A stretch of 64,000 nucleotides of DNA from Accumulibacter sp. (GTDB lineage: Bacteria; Pseudomonadota; Gammaproteobacteria; Burkholderiales; Rhodocyclaceae), in NCBI RefSeq assembly GCF_036625195.1, contig NZ_JAZKUG010000001.1:2232001-2296000 (forward strand). Direction: 5' to 3'. Of this stretch, positions 8,832 to 17,975 are shown piece by piece (within the stretch, counting starts at the first letter, position 1; every line of letters starts with the position of its first letter). Both the position numbers and the translations under genes were made by a program. Under the pieces are notes generated by a model. The model was given only the letters and a program-made list of their open reading frames with translations. It searched no databases and was not told where the DNA came from.

Positions 8832-8865
8832 AAAAAAAATCGCGACGCGTGGACGGCGTCGCGAT
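8832..8865 (-). terminator. Rho-independent terminator of the PEP-CTERM gene
   Basis: Seen: a perfect 10-bp inverted repeat ATCGCGACGC / GCGTCGCGAT (8839-8848 and 8856-8865). On the minus strand it is followed by eight T residues. It lies 41 bp downstream of the stop of the minus-strand gene at 8907-9641. Confidence 0.9.
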
Positions 8866-8906
8866 GTCACGCGCGGTCGCCAGAACGGCAAACCGCGTGC
8901 GAGAGA

Positions 8907-9641
8907 TCAGCTCGGGAAGAAGCGGCGGCGACCGGCGAGCGAGGCCAGCGCAGCGCCAACCAGCAGCACCGTGCCCGGCTCGGGGACGGTGCCATCGGAT
9001 TTCACGTCGTGCTTCAGGTTGTCGAAGCCAATGCCGGCGCCGTCGTCATTGAAGATCGAAATGCCGGCGATATCGAACGTGCCGCCATCGCGGCTGAAAC
9101 CGTAAAACGCGTCGGCCAGTCCGCTCACGACGATGCGGTCGATCAGCGATCCGTCGCGGCGGAAGAAGTCGATGGTTGCCGACCCAGAGTTGCCACCGAC
9201 CAGCTGGAAACCGAACTCCGATTGATCGGTCGAGAAGAGGACGGCGAAGGACCCCTCACCGATCGCGTTGAAGTTCGGGAAACCGGACGGACCCAGTCCG
9301 GTGAGGACTTGACTGGCGCCATTGATGAAGACGTTCAGGTTTTGATTCGCCGCGCCGACAGCGAGTGACAGCGAGGCCGTCGGGGTTCCGCTGAGAACAT
9401 CAAAGTCTCCGGACGGCGTGTTCGTCTGTCCGGCAAACCGCTCGGCAAAGCTTGCACCGCCCGAAACGAAGATGCCGTTGTAATTGGTTCCGGGTGCCGT
9501 GCCGCCGGCAACGTCGTCAAAGGTGACGAGTTGCGTCCCGGTCAGGGAAGCGTATGCGACTTGATTGATCGGTGCGGCCTGTGCGATGGCACAGCCGGCT
9601 GCCGCACCCAGCGCGACGAAGAAACGCAATTTGATGCTCAT
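8907..9641 (-). CDS. PEP-CTERM sorting domain protein
   Basis: Exported surface or exopolysaccharide-associated protein of unknown role. Seen: 244 residues with an N-terminal signal peptide (KLRFFVALGAAAGCAIAQAA), a beta-rich body containing LVTFDDVAGGTAPGTNYNG and Gly/Asn/Asp-rich turns, and the PEP-CTERM tripartite tail: VPEPGT, a hydrophobic helix (VLLVGAALASLA) and a basic RRR cluster. Known: such tails are processed by exosortase/archaeosortase-type membrane enzymes. No exosortase gene is in this window. The start at 9641 is backed by GGAGGG 5 nt upstream. It is monocistronic, with its own terminator at 8832-8865. Confidence 0.9.
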   Translation of the reverse strand: MSIKLRFFVALGAAAGCAIAQAAPINQVAYASLTGTQLVTFDDVAGGTAPGTNYNGIFVSGGASFAERFAGQTNTPSGDFDVLSGTPTASLSLAVGAANQNLNVFINGASQVLTGLGPSGFPNFNAIGEGSFAVLFSTDQSEFGFQLVGGNSGSATIDFFRRDGSLIDRIVVSGLADAFYGFSRDGGTFDIAGISIFNDDGAGIGFDNLKHDVKSDGTVPEPGTVLLVGAALASLAGRRRFFPS

Positions 9642-10012
9642 GTGACCCTCCTGTAAAGATTTCCGATTCACGAACAAGTGCCCGATTGACTCGCTCAGCA
9701 ATCGATAAAGCAAGATCGATGCCACGATGGAGAATGGCTTCCATAACTGTATGTATTCAATGTAGAGGCCAATTCTGCACGGCGGCGACAGCGCCACTGC
9801 ACTGCCCCGGATGTAAAAAATCCCGACACTCAGGTGCAGCCGGGTCGGGGTCTGCGGTGCCCGGGGTCACTCGCGCAGCGTGCTTCCGAACCGCTCGACA
9901 TGACGGCCAGAAAGCCCGTGGCGGCCGGCAGCAGCGTTGGCAACGGCGTGCCCGTTCGCTCCCGAGCCGCCATTGGTTGACGATGCCCTGGGCGAGTGGC
10001 GATACTGGTGCC
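9642..10012. other. Divergent intergenic region
   Basis: About 370 bp between the divergent PEP-CTERM gene and the plus-strand membrane protein. The first 120 bp next to 9641 are AT-richer and presumably hold the PEP-CTERM promoter. The part from 9780 on is GC-rich, without a recognisable ORF or RNA. No consensus promoter hexamers stand out. Confidence 0.35.
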
Positions 10013-11653
10013 ATGGCAGGTGAATTTCCTCTCCTCGTCTTGCTCGGTGCGCTCGCCATCGGCGGCTTCGTCGGCGGGCGCTGGCTGCGCGGGCAGGCTG
10101 CCGGGATTCGGCGTCGTGTGCTCTGGGTTTTCTGCGGCCTGCCCTTGGCCGCGTTCGGCCTGATCCCGCTCGGCGGCCTGCTCGGCAGCGATACACTGGG
10201 CTGGCTGGGCGGTCTGTCACTGATGTTCATGATTCCCCTGGCGCTGCCTCTGCTCGTCGGTGCCACCTTGGGCTGGTGTTTTGGACGCCGCCACCCGGCA
10301 GGCAGCGCGGAACTGCCGCTGACCAGCCGCGCGCGGAGTCCGGCGTCGCGCCCGTCGGCCGCAGAGACCGTGGCTCGACCCGCGGCCCCCGCCGCGCGCA
10401 CGCCGCCGGATGCGCGCCGGGCCCTGCTGCTGGTCATGCTTGCGGTGGGCTGTTGCTTCTGGGTGCTCATCGCGCTCGGCTTCCGTCTGCATGGCCAAGC
10501 GGCGCCTGCACCGCTGGAAACCGGGCTGGTCCCGGCCGGGGTGCTGCTGGTCGCGCTCTCCGTGTGGGGGTTGCGGACCCTGTGGTTTCGCCGGGGGGCG
10601 GTTGCTGACCGACCTGCCGCCACGCCTCACCGGCCGGGCAGCGAGCGTGGCAACGATGCAGACTGGAAGACGCAGCGACGTCGCTGGCTCGAGGCAATGG
10701 CGGCCGACCCGCGGCGACGCGTCTACGCCGAGCGGATCGCCGCTGGCGAGAGCTTCTGGACGCCCGATCGGGTCGAGTACGACCTCGACCCGGAGAAGAG
10801 CACTTGTTGCGAGCACCTGGCACCGCTCGAGCGGGCGATGCGCCGGGCAGGCGTGTGGGTGCGGCTGGATCGCGCCGGGTGTGCCGATGCCGCGGTCAGC
10901 ACCGACGAGGCGGCCGTGCGCGCGCGCTGGCCCTTGCCCAAGTCGGTCCGTTACGAGGAACGGACCGCCTGGGAGCGGTCGGCGGACGACCCGCCCGTGG
11001 CCCGTTGGTTCTGCGCCGACTGTCAATCGATCCTTTGCGTGCGGTCGGCCCGGACCGACGCAGTCGTGCCAGCATTTCCGCCCGCCGTGGCGGGGCCGGC
11101 GCCGATCGAACGAGACCTTGGGGCAGCCGCGGCGACGGCGCCGGAATCTTCCACGCGTGGCACGACTCGCTCGCCGCGCGAATGCGGTGGCGCACGATCG
11201 CCCGGTGAACATCGCGTCCGCGACTCAGCACGCTTCCTTCACCGCTGCGCGGCAGAAGGGTCAGGGATGACCGGCAACCGTCATGACTTCGATCACTGCG
11301 GATGTCCCACCGGTGATGAGCGTTCGGCGAGCATGGCCGATGGTGCCCGCATCGCGGGGGTGCGGGTCGGCCAGCCCGTCCGCGATCGTGGCGGATCGCA
11401 TCCAGCGAGGATCAGCGGCGCCGGGCCGGCTGGCCCCCAGCGCCGAGGTAGCCCGCCACGGCCTGCCGGGCCAGCCGGATCGCGGCGTCCTCAATTTGCC
11501 GGAAGAGCGCCTGGTACAACGCACAGTACGGATCGCTCTCGGCCAACCGGCCGTGCACCGCGTAGGCGCCAACCGGGCAGCCACCGTGGCACAGCGCAAG
11601 ATATTCGCATTCGATGCACGTGCGCCGGACGAGCTGGATCGGCCGCTCGCTGA
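10013..11653 (+). CDS. Membrane protein with C-terminal cysteine motifs, unknown; 3' end uncertain
   Basis: Seen: from ATG 10013 (MAGEFPLLVLLGALAIGGF), hydrophobic helices at about 5-22, 38-60, 64-88, 140-160 and 172-190, then a soluble domain of about 150 residues with STCCEHLAPLERAMR and FCADCQSILC. The latter CxxC...C pattern could bind metal. After about codon 415 (near 11260) the frame becomes low-complexity Arg/Gly/Pro sequence and overlaps, on the opposite strand, the radical SAM pseudogene. The true end may therefore lie earlier, with a frameshift, or the overlap may be read-through. The open frame also extends 5' to 9686 without a plausible start. Function is unknown. Confidence 0.5.
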   Translation: MAGEFPLLVLLGALAIGGFVGGRWLRGQAAGIRRRVLWVFCGLPLAAFGLIPLGGLLGSDTLGWLGGLSLMFMIPLALPLLVGATLGWCFGRRHPAGSAELPLTSRARSPASRPSAAETVARPAAPAARTPPDARRALLLVMLAVGCCFWVLIALGFRLHGQAAPAPLETGLVPAGVLLVALSVWGLRTLWFRRGAVADRPAATPHRPGSERGNDADWKTQRRRWLEAMAADPRRRVYAERIAAGESFWTPDRVEYDLDPEKSTCCEHLAPLERAMRRAGVWVRLDRAGCADAAVSTDEAAVRARWPLPKSVRYEERTAWERSADDPPVARWFCADCQSILCVRSARTDAVVPAFPPAVAGPAPIERDLGAAAATAPESSTRGTTRSPRECGGARSPGEHRVRDSARFLHRCAAEGSGMTGNRHDFDHCGCPTGDERSASMADGARIAGVRVGQPVRDRGGSHPARISGAGPAGPQRRGSPPRPAGPAGSRRPQFAGRAPGTTHSTDRSRPTGRAPRRRQPGSHRGTAQDIRIRCTCAGRAGSAAR

Positions 11654-12305
11654 ACTGCCGGCGCGCCTCGCTGCTGGCGAGCAGTCCGGCGAGCGTCGTC
11701 GAGGCGAACACGTTTCCGAAACGGTAGTCGGGATGACTGGTCACCCAGCAGTCGTACTCGGGTAGTCGAGCGAACTGCCGATGCAGTTGCCGAACATCCG
11801 TTCGATCACCGGATTCCATTCGCGCCCGTAGGCGAGCAGGTTTGTCTGCAGGAGGTGGCGGACTTCGATGCCGCGGGCCGCTGCCGCTTCGCCGACCAAG
11901 TCACCCGCCGCGTCGTACCAGTCCGGCGGCAGCAGCATCGCCTCGCCGCCCTGCCAGTAGATGTTCAGCACCGCCAGCCGCCGGCCGGCCATGCACTCGA
12001 GCACGCGCCCGACCAGCAGGTGGAGTCCGGCGAGGCCCAGGCGATCGCGCGTCCGGCGCTCGAAACAGTAGCTGCACGCCGCGTTGCACTGCAGCGTCGG
12101 CAGAAGGACCAGCGCGAGTTGACCCCGCGGCAAGCTCGTCGAACGCGGCGAGATCGGCGCGCAGTTCGTCGGCCGCAGCGCTCAGGCGACCGATTGCAGC
12201 TTCGTCCCGTTCGCCGCTGATGCCACACCTCTCTCGATCGTGTCCCTGATGGTTGCCCACCCGCTGCCCGCAACGGCCGACAGTCAGGACAGCGCGCTTC
12301 GGCAC
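11412..12305 (-). pseudogene. Radical SAM/SPASM-domain protein, broken
   Basis: Intact relatives are iron-sulfur enzymes that modify peptides or sulfatases. Seen: the radical SAM cluster motif CNAACSYC in the frame 11741-12133, followed by a barrel start (NIYWQGGEAMLLP, LLQTNLLAYG). After GSSLDYP the sequence jumps directly to EYDCWVTSHPDYRFGNV in another frame (11412-11819), which carries the C-terminal SPASM-type Cys cluster CIECEYLALCHGGCP. The central part of the barrel, on the order of 100 residues, is missing. A second frame change lies in a GGGG run near 12120, where DELAAG upstream should join QLALVLLPT. With an internal deletion and two frame breaks this is a dead gene. Confidence 0.78.
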
Positions 12306-12516
12306 TCTGGACCGATCCTCGCCGGCCGCCGTTGATCCAGGTCAACGCGCGAGGCGTGCAGGCGGGCGACGCTCAGGGCCGCAACTGCCCGGTGATCACG
12401 GCGGCCGGGAACTGCGGGACGATGACCGGACACGCTGGCCGCGATGGCCCTGACGACGAGAAGCACCTGCGCGAGCGAAAAGCAGGCGTCACACGCCGCG
12501 ACGGACGGCGGAGAAT

Positions 12517-13404
12517 ATGACCTCGTCCAAATCAGGGGAGCGGGCGATGGATCGAGGAAAACAGGGCGTTCCGGCGGCCAGCGGCGAATGGCTGGCGCCT
12601 GGCGTTGGGACTTCACAGGCGTGTGCTCCGGCAAGCCGAGTCCTCCCGCGGCAGCGGCCTGGCCGCCTGGCACGGGCGTGGCTCTCGATCATCGCGCTCA
12701 GCGTGCTGCCCCCCGTGCTGGCCACCGCGCAGACGATCTATCGCTGGGTCGACGAGCACGGACGGACGCATTACTCGGAGCATTCCCCGGAGCAGGAACG
12801 CGCCGGGGTCGTCGACTGTCCGCCTCCACCGAGCGCGCAGGAGGTCGAAGAGGCGCGCAAGCGCAGCGAGCGCAGCCGGAGCGAGGCAGAACGGCTGCAG
12901 CGTGACCGGCAGTCCCGCGATTCGCGCGAGCGGCCTTATCAGCCAAAAGACCTCGGTCCGCTGCCCCTGAATGCCGCGTCGGAGTTGATGGCAACCCGGG
13001 GGACGGGCTGTCTGGTCGACTGGCGTGAGGCGCCGCTGCTGAAGTTCGCGTTCACGCTCAACCTGAATCTGCATGAGAACGTCCCTGCCGGCGCGCTCAT
13101 CGAGGCCGAGTTCGAAAACCCGCTCGATCCGGCCGACCCCCTGCGCTCGTCGGTCGTCGTCGAGGTCTCCGGGAAAACCCAGGTCAAGCAGCTCAGCGTC
13201 TCGCTCATGTCGCCGAGCGTCACGGTCATCCAGTGCCGGAACTATCTGGTCCGCGTCCGTGCCTACCGTGACGCGAAGTCACGCGAAGTGCTTGACACGC
13301 TCGAGCAACAAATCCAGTCGCGCGTCGATTCCACCGTCTGGCAGCAGCTCGGTGAGGAGTACGCGATCGAGCGTCTGTCGCTGCACGGCCACGTCTGCCG
13401 CTGA
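12517..13404 (+). CDS. DUF4124-domain protein
   Basis: Seen: 295 residues. A hydrophobic segment at about 52-72 (ARAWLSIIALSVLPPVLATA) is followed at once by the DUF4124 signature IYRWVDEHGRTHYSEHSP. A charged, probably coiled-coil linker comes next (about 105-145, rich in Glu/Arg/Ser), then a beta-rich C-terminal domain of about 150 residues containing two Cys (TGCLVDW, IQCRNYL). Known: DUF4124 occurs at the N-terminus of many proteobacterial envelope proteins of unknown role. The N-terminal 50 residues before the signal-like segment suggest that the true start may be further in; no strong ribosome binding site decides this. Confidence 0.72.
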   Translation: MTSSKSGERAMDRGKQGVPAASGEWLAPGVGTSQACAPASRVLPRQRPGRLARAWLSIIALSVLPPVLATAQTIYRWVDEHGRTHYSEHSPEQERAGVVDCPPPPSAQEVEEARKRSERSRSEAERLQRDRQSRDSRERPYQPKDLGPLPLNAASELMATRGTGCLVDWREAPLLKFAFTLNLNLHENVPAGALIEAEFENPLDPADPLRSSVVVEVSGKTQVKQLSVSLMSPSVTVIQCRNYLVRVRAYRDAKSREVLDTLEQQIQSRVDSTVWQQLGEEYAIERLSLHGHVCR

Positions 13405-13558
13405 TCACCACGCGGACGGCCGGCGGCCGACGAAGAAGCCGGCGAATGCCGACCGGTCCCCGCGCAGCCGCCGCTTTGCTCGCGCCGCCGGGGCGCTGTC
13501 CGGCGCGAGCGATCGTCAGCGCAAGCCGCTGCTGGGCCTCGACGCCATCGGCGGCGAA

Positions 13559-14455
13559 TCAGGCGGCTGGCGCCTCGCCGCCGAGGGCTGCCATGAGGTC
13601 GGCAAGGAGCTGCGCCACTTCTCCGGCCATCAGCGTGAAGTCGATGTCGAAGCGCTCGTCGGCGTCCTCGGCCTGGCTTTCCGACTGCTCCTTGAGGATG
13701 TCGAGAAAGGCCAGTCGCTTGATCTGCAGCAGGTCGTTGAGGACGAAGGAGATGCGCTCGTTCCAGGTCATCGCCAGGCGGGTGACGACCTTGCCGTCGG
13801 CGATGTGCTGCCGGATCTCCTCGCCTTCGAGCGGGTGGTTGGCGTAGCGCACGGTGGCCTTCTCCGCCGAGCGCAGTTCGAGATCCTGGTCGACGGTGAA
13901 ACCGGCAGGTGCTTCGCCGGCAGCAACCCAACCGGTCATCGCCGCCGACGCCGACTGCAGCGGCTTGACGACTTTCGCCGGCAGGCTGTCGAGCGAGCGC
14001 CGCAGGTGCTCGACGACTTCTTCGGCCTTGGCAGGCGACGCGGCGTCGACGAGTAGCCAGCCATTGCCGCGATCGATCCAGGCAAAGGTCGTGCGGCGGC
14101 GGATGAAGGCGCGCGGCAGCAGTTCGAGGGTCATCTGTTCCTGCAGTTCGCGCAGCTCGCGGCGGCCGATCCGGCGACCGTCGGTTTCCTCGATCTCGCG
14201 CGCCCGCTCGCTGGCCAGCCGCTTGACGATCGAAGCCGGCAACAGCTTGTCCTCGACGCCGAGCGCGATGAGCCACTGCTGGTTGACGGAATGCAGCAGG
14301 GACCCGCCGTCGCGCGGCGCCACCCAGCCGAGGCTGCGCGGATCGGTCGCGCCGCAGTCCTGCAGCGGCAGTCGCGCCAGCTGTTGTTCGAAGCTATCGG
14401 CTTCGGCCGCCCATCCCGGCGGCAGGCGATAGAGTTGAAGGTTCTTGAACCACAT
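13559..14455 (-). CDS. rdgC: Recombination-associated protein RdgC
   Basis: Nucleoid-associated, ring-forming DNA-binding protein that modulates RecA and recombination. Seen: 298 residues beginning MWFKNLQLYRLP, the family's hallmark start, with further typical stretches LGWVAPRDGGSLLHSVNQQW, LPRAFIRRRTTFAWID and MTWNERISFVLNDLLQIKRL. The length matches the family (about 300). An ATG two codons earlier (14461) is also possible. A TATAAT hexamer at 14487-14482 lies only about 27 nt before the start codon, implying a very short leader. It stands alone on the minus strand. Confidence 0.96.
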   Translation of the reverse strand: MWFKNLQLYRLPPGWAAEADSFEQQLARLPLQDCGATDPRSLGWVAPRDGGSLLHSVNQQWLIALGVEDKLLPASIVKRLASERAREIEETDGRRIGRRELRELQEQMTLELLPRAFIRRRTTFAWIDRGNGWLLVDAASPAKAEEVVEHLRRSLDSLPAKVVKPLQSASAAMTGWVAAGEAPAGFTVDQDLELRSAEKATVRYANHPLEGEEIRQHIADGKVVTRLAMTWNERISFVLNDLLQIKRLAFLDILKEQSESQAEDADERFDIDFTLMAGEVAQLLADLMAALGGEAPAA

Positions 14456-14481
14456 CGGCATGGGCCTGCAAAAAGCTCGGC

Positions 14482-14487
14482 ATTATA
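14482..14487 (-). promoter_or_regulatory. Consensus -10 box upstream of rdgC
   Basis: Seen: a perfect TATAAT on the minus strand, centred about 30 nt before the rdgC start codon. No good TTGACA-like -35 box lies 16-18 bp upstream, so this would be a -10-dependent or activated promoter. The short distance implies a leader of about 15-20 nt without an obvious Shine-Dalgarno sequence. Confidence 0.4.
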
Positions 14488-14965
14488 GGCTGGAAAGTCG
14501 TCCTGGTCGTCGGCCGACCCGCCTGCGCAACGTTTGCCCTGGCTGCTGCGCCCGTGGGCAGAAACCGGACCGCCACCGGGCGGCAGCGACTGGGTTGCGC
14601 GGCAGGCTCAACCCTTTCGATCAGCCCGCAAAGCTACGGGAACCGGCGCTCGCATTCCTGTGCCATGGAACCAGGCCTTTGACCTTGGCAACTGCTTGAT
14701 TCGATCCGTGTTGCCGTGGCCTCGGGTCTACCTCCTGCTGCCATTGCAGCTTCCGGAGAGGCAGAAGCGCCGAGCAGTCCCTTGGTGTGGGCCGGCACCA
14801 CCTGACGCCACGGGCGCCAACGACCCTTGTCGACGCTGAAGACCGTCACCCGCATCTGATTTCTTGGCATCGCCATCCTGCCGAGCTCTGTGGCAACATC
14901 CGCTGCCAGGAGCCAAGCCGGCAGCCGCCCGCTGGCACTTCCCATCCCACCCTCCGGAGCCCGCC
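14488..14965. other. Intergenic region between divergent genes
   Basis: About 480 bp between rdgC and the acyltransferase-like gene. Open frames here have no protein-like features. The final bases hold GGAG at 14956-14959, the ribosome binding site for the TTG start at 14966. No RNA gene is recognised. Confidence 0.35.
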
Positions 14966-16135
14966 TTGACCGCCAGTCTTTCGCTCAGCAGCGTGCCGTC
15001 GGCCCGTGACATTCCGCGTCCGGTCTGGGAGCGGCTTGCTCCGGCCGGCGATCCGTTCCTCAACGCTGATTTCCTGATGATCGTCGAAACGCAGGGAGCA
15101 GCCGCCGCCGCATCCGGCTGGACTGCGTGCCATCTCCTGGCGAGCGATGCGGGCGGCGGCATCGTCGGGCTGTTGCCGTTGTACGGCAAGCGTCACTCGC
15201 ACGGCGACTTCATCTACGACTGGGCGTGGCCCGCCGCCTGGCGCCAGATGGGCCGGGCGTACTACCCGAAGCTGATGAGCTGCCTGCCGCACACGCCGGT
15301 CGGCGGGCCGCGGCTGCTGGTCGCCGACGGCGCCTCGGCGACCGCTGTGCGGCAGGCGCTGGTCGCCGGTGCGAAGGCACTGGTCGGTCGGCTTGGGGCT
15401 TCCTCGTGGCACGTCGCGCTGCCGACCGACGACGAAGCGGAGTGGCTGCAGGGCGAGGGCCTGTTGCTCAGCCACGATGTCCAGTTCCACTGGATCGATC
15501 CGGGGTGGGGCGACTTCGACGGCTATCTGGCGAGCTTCAGCGCTGCCAAGCGGCGCAAGGTCCGCGCCGACCGCCGGCGCGTGGCAGAGAGCGGACTGCT
15601 GCTCGAGACGCGCCACGGTGACCAGGTCGAGGCCGCCGAGTGGCCGCTGCTGCATGCCCTGTATGCCAGCACCTTCGAGCGTTTCAGCAATCACGCCGCC
15701 TTCTCCGCCAACTGCTTTGCCGACCTCGCGCTGGCGCTCGGCCAGCGCATGGTCGTCTTCATTGCCCGCGCGCAGCGCGTCCCGGTTGCCGTGGCGATCT
15801 GCTTCCGCAGCGATGAGGCCCTGTTCGGTCGCTATTGGGGGTGCAGCGGCAACTATCCCGGACTGCACTTCGAGCTCTGCTTCCACCAGGGAATCGAATA
15901 TTGCCTGCGCCACGGGTTGCGGCGCTTCGAGCCGGGCGCCGGAGGCGAGCACAAGCTCGCGCGCGGCTTTCAGCCGACCGTCGTCCGCTCGGCGCACTGG
16001 ATTGCCGATCCCGGGATGCGCCGGCTACTGGCCCGCCATCTGGCGTTGCAGGAGGAAGCGGTGGTCGAGTACCGCGATGCCGCGGCCGACCATCTGCCGT
16101 TTCGCCACGACGCCACGGTGCAGCGGGAAGATTGA
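14966..16135 (+). CDS. COG3146-type GNAT-fold acyltransferase
   Basis: Seen: 389 residues from a TTG start with GGAG 6 nt upstream; an ATG at 14864 would add an unlikely Pro/Ala-rich leader. Family-typical stretches include FLNADFLMIVETQGAA, GLLPLYGKRHSHGDFIYDWA, YYPKLMSCLPHTPV, RKVRADRRRVAESG, FGRYWGCSGNYPGLHFELCF and FEPGAGGEHKLARGFQP. Known: this family (COG3146) has a duplicated acetyltransferase fold related to FemAB-like enzymes, and its substrate is not established. It appears full length. It is monocistronic, divergent from rdgC. Confidence 0.85.
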   Translation: MTASLSLSSVPSARDIPRPVWERLAPAGDPFLNADFLMIVETQGAAAAASGWTACHLLASDAGGGIVGLLPLYGKRHSHGDFIYDWAWPAAWRQMGRAYYPKLMSCLPHTPVGGPRLLVADGASATAVRQALVAGAKALVGRLGASSWHVALPTDDEAEWLQGEGLLLSHDVQFHWIDPGWGDFDGYLASFSAAKRRKVRADRRRVAESGLLLETRHGDQVEAAEWPLLHALYASTFERFSNHAAFSANCFADLALALGQRMVVFIARAQRVPVAVAICFRSDEALFGRYWGCSGNYPGLHFELCFHQGIEYCLRHGLRRFEPGAGGEHKLARGFQPTVVRSAHWIADPGMRRLLARHLALQEEAVVEYRDAAADHLPFRHDATVQRED

Positions 16136-16756
16136 AGGATGGCGGTGCCGCATCTGACGCAGCGCGGCAAGGCTGCAGTCGTCGCCGTGAGGGCGCCGCG
16201 CGGCCCGGTTGCCCCTCGCACGAACCAGCCAAAACGGTGACAGTATAGTAATCTCGCCTTCGTGCCCGAGCACGCTCCGGTGAACCCTGCAGCGCAAACG
16301 GGCTACCCGCGACGACGGCGGCCTCATTGGGGCGTTGCGCCGGATACCGGCCGCATTGGGCTGGCTGAGGGTCAGTGCGGAGCAGCCTTTACCGAGCTTG
16401 GCACTCATACTGCGATTGCGTTGCGCCATGGCTTGCTCCATCATTCGTTGCGGAATGTGGCACTACTTCGGGTACGTCGTCTTGCTCACTCTTTCAAACG
16501 GGATATCGATCCGGTGGCTGCGAACCGCCGGGTCCATTCACCAATGTCGATGACGTCACCCAGGACCACGCCAACCCGCGGGCAATCCACACCATTGCTA
16601 CATCGGTCTTTCGTAGCGCCGCATTCCACCTTGCCACACACCGCCCGCCTCGTGTTTCTTCGGGACGATTTGCGGCCGCGGCCCGATTACTTCGCTGATC
16701 CCTCGCTCGATCCGACGGGCTACGGCAGGCGGCGTAAGCCATCACCGGAGACGTTC
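16136..16756. other. Long intergenic region, nothing recognised
   Basis: About 620 bp before the DUF1330 gene. A plus-strand frame is open from 16262 through the DUF1330 gene, but its N-terminal part has no protein-like composition, and the proper ribosome binding site sits at 16747. No RNA, repeat or mobile-element end is seen. Confidence 0.35.
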
Positions 16757-17065
16757 ATGGCAAAGGCGTACTGGGTCACCTGGTACAGTGGGATAGGTGA
16801 CCTTTCGGCTCATGCCCGCTATGCAGCCTTGGCTGGTCCCGCAATCGAAGGTTGCGGCGGAACTTTCCTCGTCCGCGGCATGTCCGCGGCGGCGCCAGAA
16901 GGCATCGCCAACGAGAGAGCCGTCGTTGTCGAGTTTGAGAGCCTTCGCCAGGCACTTGCGGCTTACAACAGCGTCGAGTACCAGGCAGCGCTTGCCCTTC
17001 TGGGTAAGGCAGCGAAACGTGAGGTTCGCTTCTTTGAAGCGGCGCCCTCGAAGCCTCCGAGCTGA
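16757..17065 (+). CDS. DUF1330-family protein
   Basis: Seen: 102 residues starting MAKAYWVTWYSGIGD, then a ferredoxin-like alpha/beta pattern with AALAGPAIEGCGGTFLVRG and AVVVEFESLRQALAAYNSVE, the characteristic DUF1330 layout; the usual length is about 95-100. The ATG has GGAG 6 nt upstream. Known: DUF1330 proteins are small cytosolic dimeric alpha/beta-barrel proteins without a proven reaction. It stands alone. Confidence 0.88.
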   Translation: MAKAYWVTWYSGIGDLSAHARYAALAGPAIEGCGGTFLVRGMSAAAPEGIANERAVVVEFESLRQALAAYNSVEYQAALALLGKAAKREVRFFEAAPSKPPS

Positions 17066-17527
17066 GAATCTGAATGCTCACGTAACCGGGGCGGCAGTCA
17101 GCCGGGCATCAAGCGCACCATCCCACGGCTTGTGCATCAGCCCGAAGCGAGGCCTAACGCCCTCGTCAACCTGTTGAACAGCCAAGTGCGGCCAACCCTG
17201 CGGGGCAGGAGACGCTACGCGATAAAGCCGCGCAACGCTCCTGACCTTGAACGTGTGCGCCGGGCATAGTGCGTTGCTTCACAGGTGGAAGTCCCATGGC
17301 CCGGTCTTGGCGCACCTGCGATGCGTCGAACTGCACCGACGGTGTTGGACCGCTTCACCCAGCAAGCCATTGCGCAAGTTGTCCGCCGGTGATGGCGTCC
17401 ACTTGCCAGAGTAGTGGGCAGGATCGGCACGAACAGCGCCGGGATTCCGCCGAAGGTACGACCAATGACTGCCACCGCGCTGTCGACGATCGGGTTCCCG
17501 GCCGCCGCCTCAACGACCGTCCCCGGC
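17066..17527. other. Gap between convergent genes, possible decayed elements
   Basis: About 460 bp. A short stretch near 17270-17300 (TTCACAGGTGGAAGTCCCAT) resembles sequence found before group II intron ORFs, but no intron domain or reverse transcriptase follows. A minus-strand frame within 17215-17541 includes VDSAVAVIGRTFGGIPALFV, which looks protein-like but is unassigned. No intact gene is seen. Confidence 0.3.
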
Positions 17528-17965
17528 TCAGTGACGGGCAAACACCTTCGCCGTGCCGTCGCTGCCGATCAGCAGCACATCGTAGGGTTCCTTGCGCGCA
17601 CTCTCCATGCCGGGTGAGCCACCGGGCATGCCGGGCGCAGCAAGGCCGACGGCCTTCGGGCTTTCCCGCAGCAGGCGTTTCACGTCGATGGCGGGCACAT
17701 GGCCCTCGATCAGGTAGCTGCCAACCTTCGCCGTGTGGCATGAGCCGTAGCGCTCGGGCATGCCGAGCCTGGCGCGGCTGGCGGGTACATCGTCGATGTT
17801 GACCGACTTCACCCGGAAGCCGTTGTCGCGCATGTGCTTTTCCCATTCCGCGCAACAACTGCAATACGGGCTCTTGTAGACCTCGACCTCGGGCAGGTCG
17901 GCGGCGCCGAGTGGCGTGCTTGCGAGCGTGGCGGTGGCGAGCAGGGTGGCAAGCAATGCTTTCAT
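17528..17965 (-). CDS. DUF411 periplasmic metal-associated protein
   Basis: Seen: 145 residues. A signal peptide (MKALLATLLATATLASTPLGA) is followed by VEVYKSPYCSCCAEWEKHM, where a thioredoxin-like strand leads into the CxCC metal/thiol motif, then FRVKSVNIDDVPASRARLG and SCHTAKVGSYLIEGHVPA, all typical of DUF411. Known: the family is common in copper and heavy-metal resistance loci. ATG 17965 has a GAGGAG site about 7 nt upstream. It is the last gene of the minus-strand metal-efflux cluster, 10 bp after its neighbour. Confidence 0.88.
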   Translation of the reverse strand: MKALLATLLATATLASTPLGAADLPEVEVYKSPYCSCCAEWEKHMRDNGFRVKSVNIDDVPASRARLGMPERYGSCHTAKVGSYLIEGHVPAIDVKRLLRESPKAVGLAAPGMPGGSPGMESARKEPYDVLLIGSDGTAKVFARH

Positions 17966-17975
17966 CGTGGACTCC

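Noticed and set aside
17270..17300. Sequence resembling the region before a group II intron ORF
   Set aside because: No domain V, no reverse transcriptase frame and no matching border; the resemblance is only about 20 bases.
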